DNA of 64,000 bases from Oscillospiraceae bacterium (GCA_015067545.1 SVMG01000001.1:186001-250000); one strand, 5' to 3'; positions 26,997 through 36,556 are shown, counted from the stretch's first letter. The notes: generated by a model not told the origin, from the letters alone. Program-made: numbers and translations.

Positions 26997-29900
26997 ATGA
27001 ATTTGTCAGAACCCCAGCTGATCTCCCCGTTGCTCGACGGCTTTGTCATGGGCGATCCCATCAGCGGCCATGACGGCGTGCGTGCCTGTCCTGCCATGCA
27101 GTTGGAGACCGATAAAAAATACATTGTTAAGATCATCTCCCTGCCTGCAACCCAGTCTAAACTGGATGCTCTGCTTTTGGCCGGAGCATTTACTGACCGT
27201 CAATCGGCTGTAGACTACTTCCGGGAGCTGGCAGATGGCGTTTTAGAAGAAGCTGCTCTGCTTCAAAAGCTATCCCGCCATGAAGGCTATGTTTCCTTTG
27301 AGAATTGGCAGATGGTTCCCATGGAGGAAGACGAGACCGGCTTTGACATTTACCTTCTGAGCCAGTATCGGCCTACATTGGAAGGTGTCCTGCGCAACAA
27401 CGAAATGACCCATCTGCAGGCTGTTAATTTAGGCCTTGACCTGTGTGCAGCATTGTCCGTTGCCCGTCGTTTTGGCTATTTGTACAGCAATTTACGCCCA
27501 TCCAATATTTATATTTGCAACGAACGGGAATTCCGCATTGGTGATCTGGGCTTTTTAAGTCTTGACTCTTTACCTTATGCATCACTGCCCGATAAGTATC
27601 ACAGTGATTATACCCCGCCGGAGATCAGTGACGCCTATTCCGCACTGAACAGCACCATGGATACCTATGCCGTAGGTCTGATCCTCTACCAGGCTTATAA
27701 CGACGGCAGACTCCCCCCTGTTGGTATGCCTCTGGACGCTCCCTGTCATGCGGATCTTGCCCTTACTGAGATCATCCTCAAGGCTTGCTCCGTCAATCCG
27801 GCGGATCGCTGGCAGGATCCTGCTCAAATGGGCCAGGCTCTTGCCAACTATCTGCAAAGCAATACGGTAAATGATACCCCCATCGTACCTCCCCCTGCGG
27901 AAGATGATGCGCAAGAACCAGAGGAGATCTTCCCGGATGAAGATACCCAGCCCAGCACAGAGGATATTCTTGCTGAGGTGGACGAAGCCCTCGACAATGC
28001 CCCGCCCATCATTCCGGCAGCCATTTCCGAGGAGACCGACACTGAGGCAACAGAGGATGCACAGGAAGCAGCTGAAGAAGCCGAAACCGTCGAGCAAGCG
28101 CCTGCTGCCGAGGAAACAGTGCCAGCTGAGGACGCACCTGTGGAGGAAGCCCTTGACGAGGATGTATCCGAGAGCGAGGACGCTTCGGAGGAAGTCCCGG
28201 AAGAAATCTCTGATGATGCTGCCTCGGAAGAGACGGAGGAAGCAGATGAAACTGCACAGATCCTTGCACAGGCAGATGATCTGATCGCCCACCAGCTTCC
28301 TGAACCCCCGGTAGCCCCGGAGCCTATTGAGGTCACGCTCCCTGTCCCGGAGGAAACCACTCCGGAAGAGCCAGAGGAAGAAGCAGCTTCTGAAGAAGAG
28401 CCTTCCGATGAGGAAGTGGAAGAGGCTGTCCCCGTTGCGGCGGAAGAAGAATACCCCGACGAGCTTGATGATGCCCCTCAACCCACCCGTAAACACAAAG
28501 GGCTGAAGGCCTTCGCTATCGCACTGGCAGCAATCTTACTGGTTGTGACCTCCGCCTTCCTGTTTATCAGATTCTCCTATCTGCAGACCGTTTATGATAT
28601 CACACTGAGCGGCACAGAGGACCGGCTGACAGTCACACTGACCACTGACATTGATGATGCGCTGCTGACCGTCCGGTGTACTGACACCCACGGCAATGCA
28701 TTGATCGCAGATGTGGAAAACGGCGTTGCCAGTTTTGTGGGTCTGAAGGCCGGAACAAAATATACCCTGGATGTCCGTATTGAAGGCTTCCACAGGCTGC
28801 TTGGCCAGACTACTGCCAGCTACACAACTGCAGCGCAAACAGTCATCAACGGTTTTTATGCCGCCACCGGCCCGGAAGACGGCTCGGTGATCCTCAGCTT
28901 CACGCCTCAGGGCCCTGCATCCGCACAGTGGACTGTGACATACAGCGCCGAGGGTGAAGAAGAAAAGACCTCCACCTTTAACGGGCATATGGTCACCCTG
29001 ACAGGACTGACCGCAGGCAAGGAATACACCTTCACGCTGAAGCCCGTAAATAATCTTTATATCAGCGGAACGGATACCATAACCTATACTGCTTCCAAGA
29101 TTATTTATGCGGAAAATGTGAAGATCCTCGGCTACGAGGACAACAAGCTCCAGATCGCCTGGGAGTGCCCGGAGGGCATCACCGTTCCTAAGTGGTATGT
29201 TCGCTGTTACAACGACGCCGGTTTTGATAAGACCCAGACAACAACCGAAACCACTGTGTCCTTTGAAGGTCTGCAGATCGGCACCGGTTACACCATTGAA
29301 GTGACCGCCGAGGGCATGACATTGGGTGTCAGAACCTATCTTTCCGCAAATTCCGTCACCGTCAAGGATTTTCAGTTCAATGATTCTGACCGGAATAACC
29401 TGCAGGTCTCCTGGAATTATGAGGGCACTGCTCCCGCCGGCGGTTGGCTTCTGCTTTACTCCATCGACGGAAGCGAGGATCAGCAGGTCGTCGCCTGTGC
29501 AGAGAATTCAGGCGTCATTACTCCTTTGATCCCCGGTGCCCAATATACCATCACAGTCCAACCGGCAGACGGTTCTTTTGCCTTCGGCGAACCCGTACAA
29601 TACGAAGCTGCCAAGGCTCCTGTTTTCAGCGGATTTTTGATCAACGCCGATAATATTGAGGTTTCCATGTGCAAAACACCCGGCAAAGCCGACTGGGACC
29701 GAAAGGATGTTACAGACTACACAACCTCTTTCAAGGTCGGTGAAAGCGCATCCTTTGTGATGCACGCGGACCGCAAGACAAGCCAGACCGACGACATGAT
29801 CGTAACGCTCTATGTCATTCGCGATGCTGAAGGCAAGCTGGTCAGCGCCAAGTATGAGTCCCGTACCTGGGACGATATGTGGGACAACCGGTACGGTATC

Positions 29901-30008
29901 TATACCATTCCTGTCATGCCGGAAACTGCCGGCAGCTACACGGTGGATATCTACTTTAACGGCACTTCCGTTACCACACAATCCTTTGAGATCACAGCAA
30001 ATGCATAA
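26997..30008 (+). CDS. Degenerate protein-kinase domain / acidic linker / TM / FN3-like ectodomain protein
   Basis: Kinase-like N-lobe YIVKIIS; catalytic loop YSNLRPSNI in place of HRDLKPxN; DLG; PPE; E/A/P-rich linker; TM FAIALAAILLVVTSAFLFI; repeated FN3-like domains. Confidence 0.85.
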   Translation: MNLSEPQLISPLLDGFVMGDPISGHDGVRACPAMQLETDKKYIVKIISLPATQSKLDALLLAGAFTDRQSAVDYFRELADGVLEEAALLQKLSRHEGYVSFENWQMVPMEEDETGFDIYLLSQYRPTLEGVLRNNEMTHLQAVNLGLDLCAALSVARRFGYLYSNLRPSNIYICNEREFRIGDLGFLSLDSLPYASLPDKYHSDYTPPEISDAYSALNSTMDTYAVGLILYQAYNDGRLPPVGMPLDAPCHADLALTEIILKACSVNPADRWQDPAQMGQALANYLQSNTVNDTPIVPPPAEDDAQEPEEIFPDEDTQPSTEDILAEVDEALDNAPPIIPAAISEETDTEATEDAQEAAEEAETVEQAPAAEETVPAEDAPVEEALDEDVSESEDASEEVPEEISDDAASEETEEADETAQILAQADDLIAHQLPEPPVAPEPIEVTLPVPEETTPEEPEEEAASEEEPSDEEVEEAVPVAAEEEYPDELDDAPQPTRKHKGLKAFAIALAAILLVVTSAFLFIRFSYLQTVYDITLSGTEDRLTVTLTTDIDDALLTVRCTDTHGNALIADVENGVASFVGLKAGTKYTLDVRIEGFHRLLGQTTASYTTAAQTVINGFYAATGPEDGSVILSFTPQGPASAQWTVTYSAEGEEEKTSTFNGHMVTLTGLTAGKEYTFTLKPVNNLYISGTDTITYTASKIIYAENVKILGYEDNKLQIAWECPEGITVPKWYVRCYNDAGFDKTQTTTETTVSFEGLQIGTGYTIEVTAEGMTLGVRTYLSANSVTVKDFQFNDSDRNNLQVSWNYEGTAPAGGWLLLYSIDGSEDQQVVACAENSGVITPLIPGAQYTITVQPADGSFAFGEPVQYEAAKAPVFSGFLINADNIEVSMCKTPGKADWDRKDVTDYTTSFKVGESASFVMHADRKTSQTDDMIVTLYVIRDAEGKLVSAKYESRTWDDMWDNRYGIYTIPVMPETAGSYTVDIYFNGTSVTTQSFEITANA

Positions 30009-30013
30009 AAACA

Positions 30014-30042
30014 CCCCCGATGCGCTGCTGGCGCATCGGGGG
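30014..30042. terminator. Bidirectional terminator
   Basis: CCCCCGATGCGC-N5-GCGCATCGGGGG. Confidence 0.85.
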
Positions 30043-30047
30043 AATCT

Positions 30048-31298
30048 TTATTCTTTGTCTTCCTGGACTGTATCGTCCTGCTGTGTCGGCTTGGTCTTCT
30101 TTTTCCGTTTGACCTTCTGCCAGTCAATCATCACAGGATGATCCTGCAGCTTATCAACCGGGATCTGCCGGTCCTCCAGCCGCTTATCCGTAAATTCCCG
30201 GGCAAGCGCATACAGAACAGACGCCACAGGGATCATCAGCAGCATACCGCCAACACCCATCAGATCACCACCGATGGCCACTGCCACCAGAACCCACATA
30301 CCGGGCAGGCCCACAGAGCTTCCAACCACCCGCGGGTAGATCAGGTTTCCTTCGATCTGCTGCAGCGCAAGGAACAGCAGGATAAACCAGAACGCCAAAA
30401 CGGGATCTACGATCAAAATGAAGAATGCACCGATGATGCAGCCTACGAACGCACCGACGATGGGAACCAACGCCGTTACGGCGATGATCACACTGACCAG
30501 TGCCACATAGGGCATACCGAAGATGGGCATGGTGATCGCGAACATTACAGCAAGGATCACAGCCTCCAGACACTGGCTGGAAATGAACTTGGAAAATGTA
30601 GTATTGGTCATTCTCAGCACACGGATGATCTCATCACAGGCATGCTCCGGTAAGAACGAATACAGTAGTCTCCTTCCCTGTCGGGCAAGGATCTCCTTTC
30701 GAGCCAAACAATACAGCGCAAACACCAGGCTGAGAATCGCGTTGAAGATACCCATTCCCAGGGTAATCACAGCAGAAATAGTCATGCTCATAATATTGCC
30801 AAGGCTGTCCGTCACGATGGAAACAGCATTCTGAACCAGCTCGCTCCAGTTCAGATTATGGAAATTCGTATTCTCAGAGACCCATTCCAGCAGCTCCGGA
30901 TTTTCCTCCAGGTACTTTGTGATAGATTCCTGCACATTTCCAAAGAAAACAGGCAGCTGTGCAGCAATGGATTCGATGGTCTCTCTCAACTGCGGAATCA
31001 GCAGTGCAAATGCACCATACAGTACCAATAACACGGCAATCAGCGTCAGCACCAGGGCCAATGCTCTGCGTATGCCCCGTTTGGATATTTTTTTCAGCAG
31101 ATGTTCAATGCCACGCATGGGAACATTCAGCACAAAAGCCAGTGCTGCACCCACAATAAACGGGGACAGGATTCCTGTAATCGTTCCCAGTATCTGCATC
31201 AGTCTCTCAGTCTCATGCAGCAGCCAGTACAGTACGATACACCCGGCGACACCCAGGAATATCCTGCGAAGGTTTTTACTGTTCAATTCCATTGTCAT
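30048..31298 (-). CDS. AI-2E family transporter (permease)
   Basis: ALVPIVGAFVGCIIGAFFILIVDPVLAFWFILLFLALQQIEGNLIYPRVVGSSVGLPGMWVLVAVAIGGDLMG. Confidence 0.93.
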   Translation of the reverse strand: MTMELNSKNLRRIFLGVAGCIVLYWLLHETERLMQILGTITGILSPFIVGAALAFVLNVPMRGIEHLLKKISKRGIRRALALVLTLIAVLLVLYGAFALLIPQLRETIESIAAQLPVFFGNVQESITKYLEENPELLEWVSENTNFHNLNWSELVQNAVSIVTDSLGNIMSMTISAVITLGMGIFNAILSLVFALYCLARKEILARQGRRLLYSFLPEHACDEIIRVLRMTNTTFSKFISSQCLEAVILAVMFAITMPIFGMPYVALVSVIIAVTALVPIVGAFVGCIIGAFFILIVDPVLAFWFILLFLALQQIEGNLIYPRVVGSSVGLPGMWVLVAVAIGGDLMGVGGMLLMIPVASVLYALAREFTDKRLEDRQIPVDKLQDHPVMIDWQKVKRKKKTKPTQQDDTVQEDKE

Positions 31299-31401
31299 CC
31301 CTCCTTTTTTCTATTATAACGGCACAGGAGCGAAAATTCTAGAGATAATTCGTAAATTCTTTTGTTTTTATATAAGTTTTTTATCTTTCCTGTCTTACTT
31401 C

Positions 31402-31429
31402 GCATATCAGGGCAAAAGCAGGCATAGGT
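31402..31429 (+). promoter_or_regulatory. Candidate sigma-E-like promoter of spoIIID
   Basis: GCATATC-N14-CATAGGT upstream of spoIIID. Confidence 0.35.
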
Positions 31430-31464
31430 TTTTTTGGCAGCACACAGCATCGGAGGGGAAACAT

Positions 31465-31713
31465 ATGCCTGACACCATGGAAGAACGGGCCTGCGAATTG
31501 GCTGTGTACATGATCGAGACCGGCGCCACCGTCCGTGCGGCGGCCCAGCATTTTGGAATTTCCAAATCCACTGTCCACAAGGACCTTTCACAGCGTCTGC
31601 CCCAATATAACAAGCTCCTCTATGAACAGGTACGGCAGGTACTGGAGGTAAACAAGCGGGAAAGACACATCCGTGGCGGAATGGCCACCCAGCGCAAATA
31701 CAAAAAAGCATGA
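31465..31713 (+). CDS. spoIIID: Stage III sporulation protein D
   Basis: MEERACELAVYMIETGATVRAAAQHFGISKSTVHKDLSQRLPQYN...HIRGGMATQRKYKK. Confidence 0.97.
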   Translation: MPDTMEERACELAVYMIETGATVRAAAQHFGISKSTVHKDLSQRLPQYNKLLYEQVRQVLEVNKRERHIRGGMATQRKYKKA

Positions 31714-31717
31714 GAAA

Positions 31718-31743
31718 AAGCCTGCTGAGCACCAGCAGGCTTT
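31718..31743. terminator. Terminator of spoIIID
   Basis: AAGCCTGCTG-N4-CAGCAGGCTTT. Confidence 0.8.
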
Positions 31744-31747
31744 CACT

Positions 31748-31906
31748 CTACAGATCGTCGGCATCCTGCACAGGCTGATCCAGCGGATCCAGCGGGATAC
31801 CCGTATAGCTGCCCATTGGATCTGTCAGCATCATGCCCAAAAAATCAAATTTCTCCTTCGTAAATGGAACATACGGAATATCCCGTTCATTTTTTTCGTG
31901 CTGCAT
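31748..31906 (-). CDS. Small (52 aa) soluble protein of unknown function
   Basis: MQHEKNERDIPYVPFTKEKFDFLGMMLTDPMGSYTGIPLDPLDQPVQDADDL; AGGAGAGG RBS upstream. Confidence 0.65.
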   Translation of the reverse strand: MQHEKNERDIPYVPFTKEKFDFLGMMLTDPMGSYTGIPLDPLDQPVQDADDL

Positions 31907-31970
31907 AGCTACCTCTCCTTGTTGCGATTTGGCATTTCCTATGGTATAATGCCCATAAAGGAGGGATTCT

Positions 31971-32453
31971 ATGTTCGACATTACGCTGATCACTATGGGA
32001 AAACTGAAAGAAAAGTTTTACCTAAGTGCCGCTGAGGAGTATTGCAAACGCCTGAAAGGCTACTGCAGTTTTCAGCTTATTGAATTGCCCGAGCACCGTG
32101 TGCCGGATGATCCCTCCCCTGCTGAAATCTCCGCAGGTCTGGAAAAGGAGGCGGAGCTGATCTTTTCTAAGATTCCCAAGGGTGCATGGTTTTGCGTCTT
32201 CACTCCGGAAGGCAAGGTGCTTTCCAGTGAGGCCTTCGCAGACAAGCTGAAAGATGTAAAGCTATCCGGCAAAAGCAGCGCATGTTTCTTGATCGGTTCT
32301 TCCTTCGGTATGGCACAGCGTGTCAAGGACAGGGCAGATTTCAAGCTCTCCATGGGCCCCATGACCTTCCCCCACCATTTGGCGCGAATCATGGTTCTGG
32401 AGCAAATTTACCGTGCCGAGGCCATCCAGGCAGGCAGTAAATATCATAAGTAA
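31971..32453 (+). CDS. rlmH: 23S rRNA (pseudouridine1915-N3)-methyltransferase
   Basis: MGKLKEKFYLSAAEEYCKRL; LIGSSFGMAQRVKDRADFKLSMGPMTFPHHLARIMVLEQIYRAEAI. Confidence 0.97.
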   Translation: MFDITLITMGKLKEKFYLSAAEEYCKRLKGYCSFQLIELPEHRVPDDPSPAEISAGLEKEAELIFSKIPKGAWFCVFTPEGKVLSSEAFADKLKDVKLSGKSSACFLIGSSFGMAQRVKDRADFKLSMGPMTFPHHLARIMVLEQIYRAEAIQAGSKYHK

Positions 32454-32480
32454 AAGAGCGTCGCAGCTGCGACGCTCTTT
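32453..32480. terminator. Terminator of rlmH, perfect 28-nt palindrome
   Basis: AAAGAGCGTCGCAGCTGCGACGCTCTTT. Confidence 0.75.
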
Positions 32481-32485
32481 ATGCT

Positions 32486-33538
32486 TTATTCAGCAGAAAG
32501 GATCTGCTTCAGAATCTCAGCCAGCTTACTTGCCATGGAAGCAAAGCCAAGATCGGTAGGATGGCAGGTATCCACTGTTCCTTCATTGCCCGCCATTTCC
32601 ATAAGTGCAGCACCTTCGATCAGATATACATTTCTGTCTCCGTTTTCAAGCGCGTTGCGGTAAGTGGTGCGAATGATCTGCAAACGCCTCTCTTCCTCCG
32701 CGTTCAATTTCGGTTTTGGCCTGGACATCATGATGATCGGCAGGTCCGGATGTGCCCTGCGGATCCGCTTGAACATGGGTTCATGTGTCAGCTGCAAATG
32801 CTCCACCGATGGGGCGTTGTGGTCGTAATCGTACACAAACGCGGCCATATCCAAACCACTGATATATTCTGCAATTTCTGTCTCACCTTTGGCATTACCG
32901 GAAAAGCCCAAATTGATGTGATCCCAGGAAAATCTGCGGGTAAGGATGCTTTCATAGGCGCTGCCGGGTCGTGAAGCGCAGCCGCCCTGGGTGATGGACG
33001 AGCCATAATATACAACAGGCTTTTCAAACATGTACGGTGTGGGTGCGCAAACCGTGGCTGTTTCACTCAAGCCAACATACAGCTGGCTCACATCGCTGTA
33101 AAGGGGGAAATTGATCGTAAATTCGCGCAGACCGCCGTTTCCAACATCAATGTAGCTTTCGTATCCGTCTACGATTTCAAGGGGCGGCACAAAGGTATTG
33201 ACATATCCCCCATCCTCGCAATACAGATCAAAGCCTGCAGAACCTGTTAAGGCAAAATGGGGCATTTTACAGATCACGGGCATTTTCGCATAGATTGCAA
33301 TGTAGGGACTGTCTGTTTTGAAGCGAACTCTTCCCCCCGCTGTGTTCGTGTGCAGGGCAAAGACGCCGTCACTCACGCTTTTTGCAACCGGGGCTGGCAT
33401 TCTGCGGTATTGTCCGTCTTCAAAAAAGACACCGTTGATCTGGAACGGAGACTTTCTGATGTCGTAGAATTTGATATCCGGCTTATTGATCTTTGTTTCA
33501 ACCTTAAAATTGGTATCAATCTCTGCTATGGCTTGCAT
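32486..33538 (-). CDS. SGNH/GDSL-family hydrolase
   Basis: YYGSSITQGGCASRPG, LGFSGNAKGE, DTCHPTDLGF catalytic blocks. Confidence 0.9.
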   Translation of the reverse strand: MQAIAEIDTNFKVETKINKPDIKFYDIRKSPFQINGVFFEDGQYRRMPAPVAKSVSDGVFALHTNTAGGRVRFKTDSPYIAIYAKMPVICKMPHFALTGSAGFDLYCEDGGYVNTFVPPLEIVDGYESYIDVGNGGLREFTINFPLYSDVSQLYVGLSETATVCAPTPYMFEKPVVYYGSSITQGGCASRPGSAYESILTRRFSWDHINLGFSGNAKGETEIAEYISGLDMAAFVYDYDHNAPSVEHLQLTHEPMFKRIRRAHPDLPIIMMSRPKPKLNAEEERRLQIIRTTYRNALENGDRNVYLIEGAALMEMAGNEGTVDTCHPTDLGFASMASKLAEILKQILSAE

Positions 33539-33641
33539 AAGGATCACACCTTTCCGCAAAATTCTAATCTTTTCAAACATAGTTATACCACGTATAAGCT
33601 GTCAATTCAAGTAATGATTATATAATAGCAGATATTATTTA

Positions 33642-33669
33642 GCAGGCCGCACCTTTCTGTGCGGCCTGC
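33642..33669 (-). terminator. Terminator of the nucleoside kinase gene or of the upstream unit
   Basis: GCAGGCCGCAC-N6-GTGCGGCCTGC. Confidence 0.7.
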
Positions 33670-33674
33670 ATGAT

Positions 33675-35375
33675 TTAGCGATAGAAGGTATTTCCGCCGA
33701 TGAATTCACGAACTAATGATGTGGGCGGGATCTCGTCGTCCACATCTGCCTCCTGCACGAAGTTCAGCACCTTAACGATGGCGCGAACCTCGTCATATGC
33801 AGGATCTTCCGGCTCGACCGCTGTCAGAAGTGGGAAAATGTGCTTTTTCAGCACAGCCAGCTCGTAGAGCGTTGAGCTGTTGAAGATCACATCCGCATTC
33901 TCCTGGAATGGGAAAATCCACCGGCGTTCGCCGGCACGGACACTGTCCCACATACCGATGGTACGCTGAACACTGGTGCCCCGGCTCTCAAAGTCACGAA
34001 CGATCCGCCGCAGAAGCCGCAGATAGCTGGTAGGTATGCGGTTGTGGTCATCCAGGTTCAGGGGGAGCAACGGACTGACATACATGCGGAAAACAAGCTG
34101 CTTATCCAAGCCCTTGGGCAGCAATACAGGATTCAGTGCATGCAGACCCTCAATCACAAAGACGGTATCCTTATCCATCTTCATCTTGTGGCCGACCCAC
34201 TGGCGCTTACCCAGCTTGAAATTGAAGGTAGGGATCTCCACCTCTTCTCCCTCAAGCAGTTTGCCTAAATGCTCTCCAAAGAGTTCGGTGTCGATGGTAT
34301 TGATATGCTCCAGGTCGATCTTTCCGTCCGGGCCGGGCAGGATCTGATCCCGATCCAAATAGTAATCGTCCAGGCTCATCAAAATGGGCTTTTTGCCGTG
34401 GACACGGAGCTGTGTGGACAGACGGTTGGCCGAGGTGGTCTTACCGGAAGAGCTTGGGCCAGCCAACATAACGGCCTTTGCGCCCCGATTACAGACCATA
34501 TCCGCGATCCGGGAGTAATTCTTCTCGTGCAGCGCCTCATTGACCCGGATCAGCTCCCGGATGCGGCCGGAATCCACCAAATCATTCAGATCCGCAACAG
34601 TCTGACAATCCATAAGGTAGCCCCATTTTTCTCCTTCTGAGAACATTTCAAAGAAATGGGGGCTTTCCTTGTAATCAGCCACCTGGTCGGGATCCTGATC
34701 ATCGGGATAGATGAACATAAAGCCGCCAGCTTTTTGCTGGATGTCCCAAACCTGCAAATAGCCGGTGGAAGGCGCAAGCTCACCGTAGAAATAGTCGCCG
34801 AAATCTTCATAGATATACTCGTCGAAATAGGGCTCTTTTCGCCAGGAAAGCAGTTTGGCCTTGTCATCCTGGCCGGCGGCAACATAGCGTGCGATCGCTT
34901 CGTCGGTCGTCAGCCGCTGACGGATCAGAGGAATGTCCATCTCAACCAGCTTTGCAATTTCTGCCTTCAGCGCACGGACAGAAAGCTCCTTGCAGTTATA
35001 GACCGCAATAAACAGGCCTGAGCCGACGGTGCAGTTCATCTTCGCCCGCGCCTGGGGATACAGACGATGCAGCGCAAGGAAGGTAACAAACTGAGCGGTG
35101 CGGGTGTAGACCTCCCGTCCGGTGTCGTCACCGTAGCGCAGCAGGCGCACCTGACCGCCCGATGCGGCCATTGCCCGGCGGATGGAAGTGCGCTCAGCAT
35201 CCGCATCCTTTTGCCGGACGGGTATGTAGTTCAGGTTGAAGACCTCGCCGGCAATTTTCGCAGCCAGCGGACGGGTCGACAGCTTATCAGCATCCAGGTT
35301 CAATTCCCGGATCAGCTCCAAAAGGGATTGACCGGGGCGGGGGTCGATGGTACGACCGTCAATATTCAATGTCAT
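33675..35375 (-). CDS. Nucleoside kinase (TGS/ThrRS-like N-terminus plus uridine kinase domain)
   Basis: MTLNIDGRTIDPRPGQSLLELI; VMLAGPSSSGKTTSANRLSTQLRVHGKKPILMSLDDYYLDR. Confidence 0.92.
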   Translation of the reverse strand: MTLNIDGRTIDPRPGQSLLELIRELNLDADKLSTRPLAAKIAGEVFNLNYIPVRQKDADAERTSIRRAMAASGGQVRLLRYGDDTGREVYTRTAQFVTFLALHRLYPQARAKMNCTVGSGLFIAVYNCKELSVRALKAEIAKLVEMDIPLIRQRLTTDEAIARYVAAGQDDKAKLLSWRKEPYFDEYIYEDFGDYFYGELAPSTGYLQVWDIQQKAGGFMFIYPDDQDPDQVADYKESPHFFEMFSEGEKWGYLMDCQTVADLNDLVDSGRIRELIRVNEALHEKNYSRIADMVCNRGAKAVMLAGPSSSGKTTSANRLSTQLRVHGKKPILMSLDDYYLDRDQILPGPDGKIDLEHINTIDTELFGEHLGKLLEGEEVEIPTFNFKLGKRQWVGHKMKMDKDTVFVIEGLHALNPVLLPKGLDKQLVFRMYVSPLLPLNLDDHNRIPTSYLRLLRRIVRDFESRGTSVQRTIGMWDSVRAGERRWIFPFQENADVIFNSSTLYELAVLKKHIFPLLTAVEPEDPAYDEVRAIVKVLNFVQEADVDDEIPPTSLVREFIGGNTFYR

Positions 35376-35379
35376 AGGA

Positions 35380-35613
35380 TCAGCCTCCTTTACTTTCTTT
35401 CAGATGCAAACGGTACAGCTGCACGATCTGAATGATCAGCAGTCCCATATTCAGCAAGGCCGTAGGCCATGTGTTTGTCAGGATGCCATAGATTGCACAT
35501 ATGACCGCACCGCTCATATTCAGGATCCTCAGCCATTTGACGGATGTCATCATCATGGACACAAGCACCAGCGCCATTCCGATGTAGCCGAAGATCTCCA
35601 GATACACATTCAT
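35380..35613 (-). CDS. YgjV-like small inner-membrane protein
   Basis: MNVYLEIFGYIGMALVLVSMMMTSVKWLRILNMSGAVICAIYGILTNTWPTALLNMGLLIIQIVQLYRL. Confidence 0.75.
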   Translation of the reverse strand: MNVYLEIFGYIGMALVLVSMMMTSVKWLRILNMSGAVICAIYGILTNTWPTALLNMGLLIIQIVQLYRLHLKESKGG

Positions 35614-35824
35614 AGAATATATGCTCCTTTCCGGGGTGTAGTACGGTGGCCGGATAAAAAAAGTTGACCACCAGCTTAAAAACCGGTAGTCAACCATTTA
35701 CGGTGGTTCGTAGAAACGCTTACCCCTATTGTAAGCATATACCATTGTGTGCTATTTGACCAAATATTTCATCTGGTGGAATGAAATTGTATCATACTTA
35801 ACCAAAATATGCAAGCACTTTTTT

Positions 35825-36556
35825 CTAAAATTCTCCACAGGCGTACATCACCGCTGACAAAGCGCATAGGGGCGCAGTCTCGCATCGCAGGATGCGCTTG
35901 CCCAGAGTGCAGACCTGCAAGCCCTTCTCTCTTGCCATATCAACTTCTTTTTCTTCAAGACCACCTTCAGGGCCGGTAAGTAAACTGATGGTAGCAGCAC
36001 TTCCCTGCTCCATGGCCATGCGCAATGTGGTGGCTTGCTCGTTTTCGTAGAACATCAGCGCCTTGTCTGCCTGCGCAGCTCTTGAAAGGGCCTCCCTGTA
36101 GCTGTCCAGAACCAAAACTTCCGGAATTCTGCCCCGTCCCGACTGCTCTGCGGCAGATGCGGCGATCTTCTGCCAACGCTCCAGCTTTTTCTTAATACTC
36201 TTTTCGTCCGGCTTGGAGACGCACCGGGCAGACGGAAACGCCACGATCTCATACGCGCCCAATTCTGTCGCCTTTTGGATCACATGCTCCAGCTTGTCGG
36301 CTTTGGGAAAGGCCATGTAAACGCTGACCTTTACAGGAGCCTCTGATTCCGATTCTCTGCGGCTTTTGACCACCAGGCTAATCTGCCCCTGGCTAACATC
36401 GCTGACAGCGCACAAACACTCCTGGCCCTGGCCGTCGCAAACCAGCACCTCTTCTCCGTTTTTCAGCCGTAAGACTTTGGCATGCTGGGCATTTTCCCCG
36501 GTCAGCACTATAAAGTTTGGCTGCAATTCCTCAGGTGTCACAAAAAATCGTGTCAT
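35825..36556 (-). CDS. rsmE: 16S rRNA (uracil1498-N3)-methyltransferase
   Basis: MTRFFVTPEEL...HAKVLRLKNGEEV; AFPKADKLEHVIQKATELG; LLTGPEGGLEEKEVDMA; LGKRILRCETAPLCAL. Confidence 0.95.
   Translation of the reverse strand: MTRFFVTPEELQPNFIVLTGENAQHAKVLRLKNGEEVLVCDGQGQECLCAVSDVSQGQISLVVKSRRESESEAPVKVSVYMAFPKADKLEHVIQKATELGAYEIVAFPSARCVSKPDEKSIKKKLERWQKIAASAAEQSGRGRIPEVLVLDSYREALSRAAQADKALMFYENEQATTLRMAMEQGSAATISLLTGPEGGLEEKEVDMAREKGLQVCTLGKRILRCETAPLCALSAVMYACGEF

Noticed and set aside
27582-28496. Minus-strand Phe/Arg-rich and Ser-rich ORFs opposite the kinase-like gene
   Set aside because: Antisense of the GAA/GAG-rich acidic linker.
35656-35700. Inverted repeat GTTGACCACCAG..CCGGTAGTCAAC near the YgjV-like gene
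   Set aside because: Imperfect pairing; most likely an ordinary terminator of the upstream unit.
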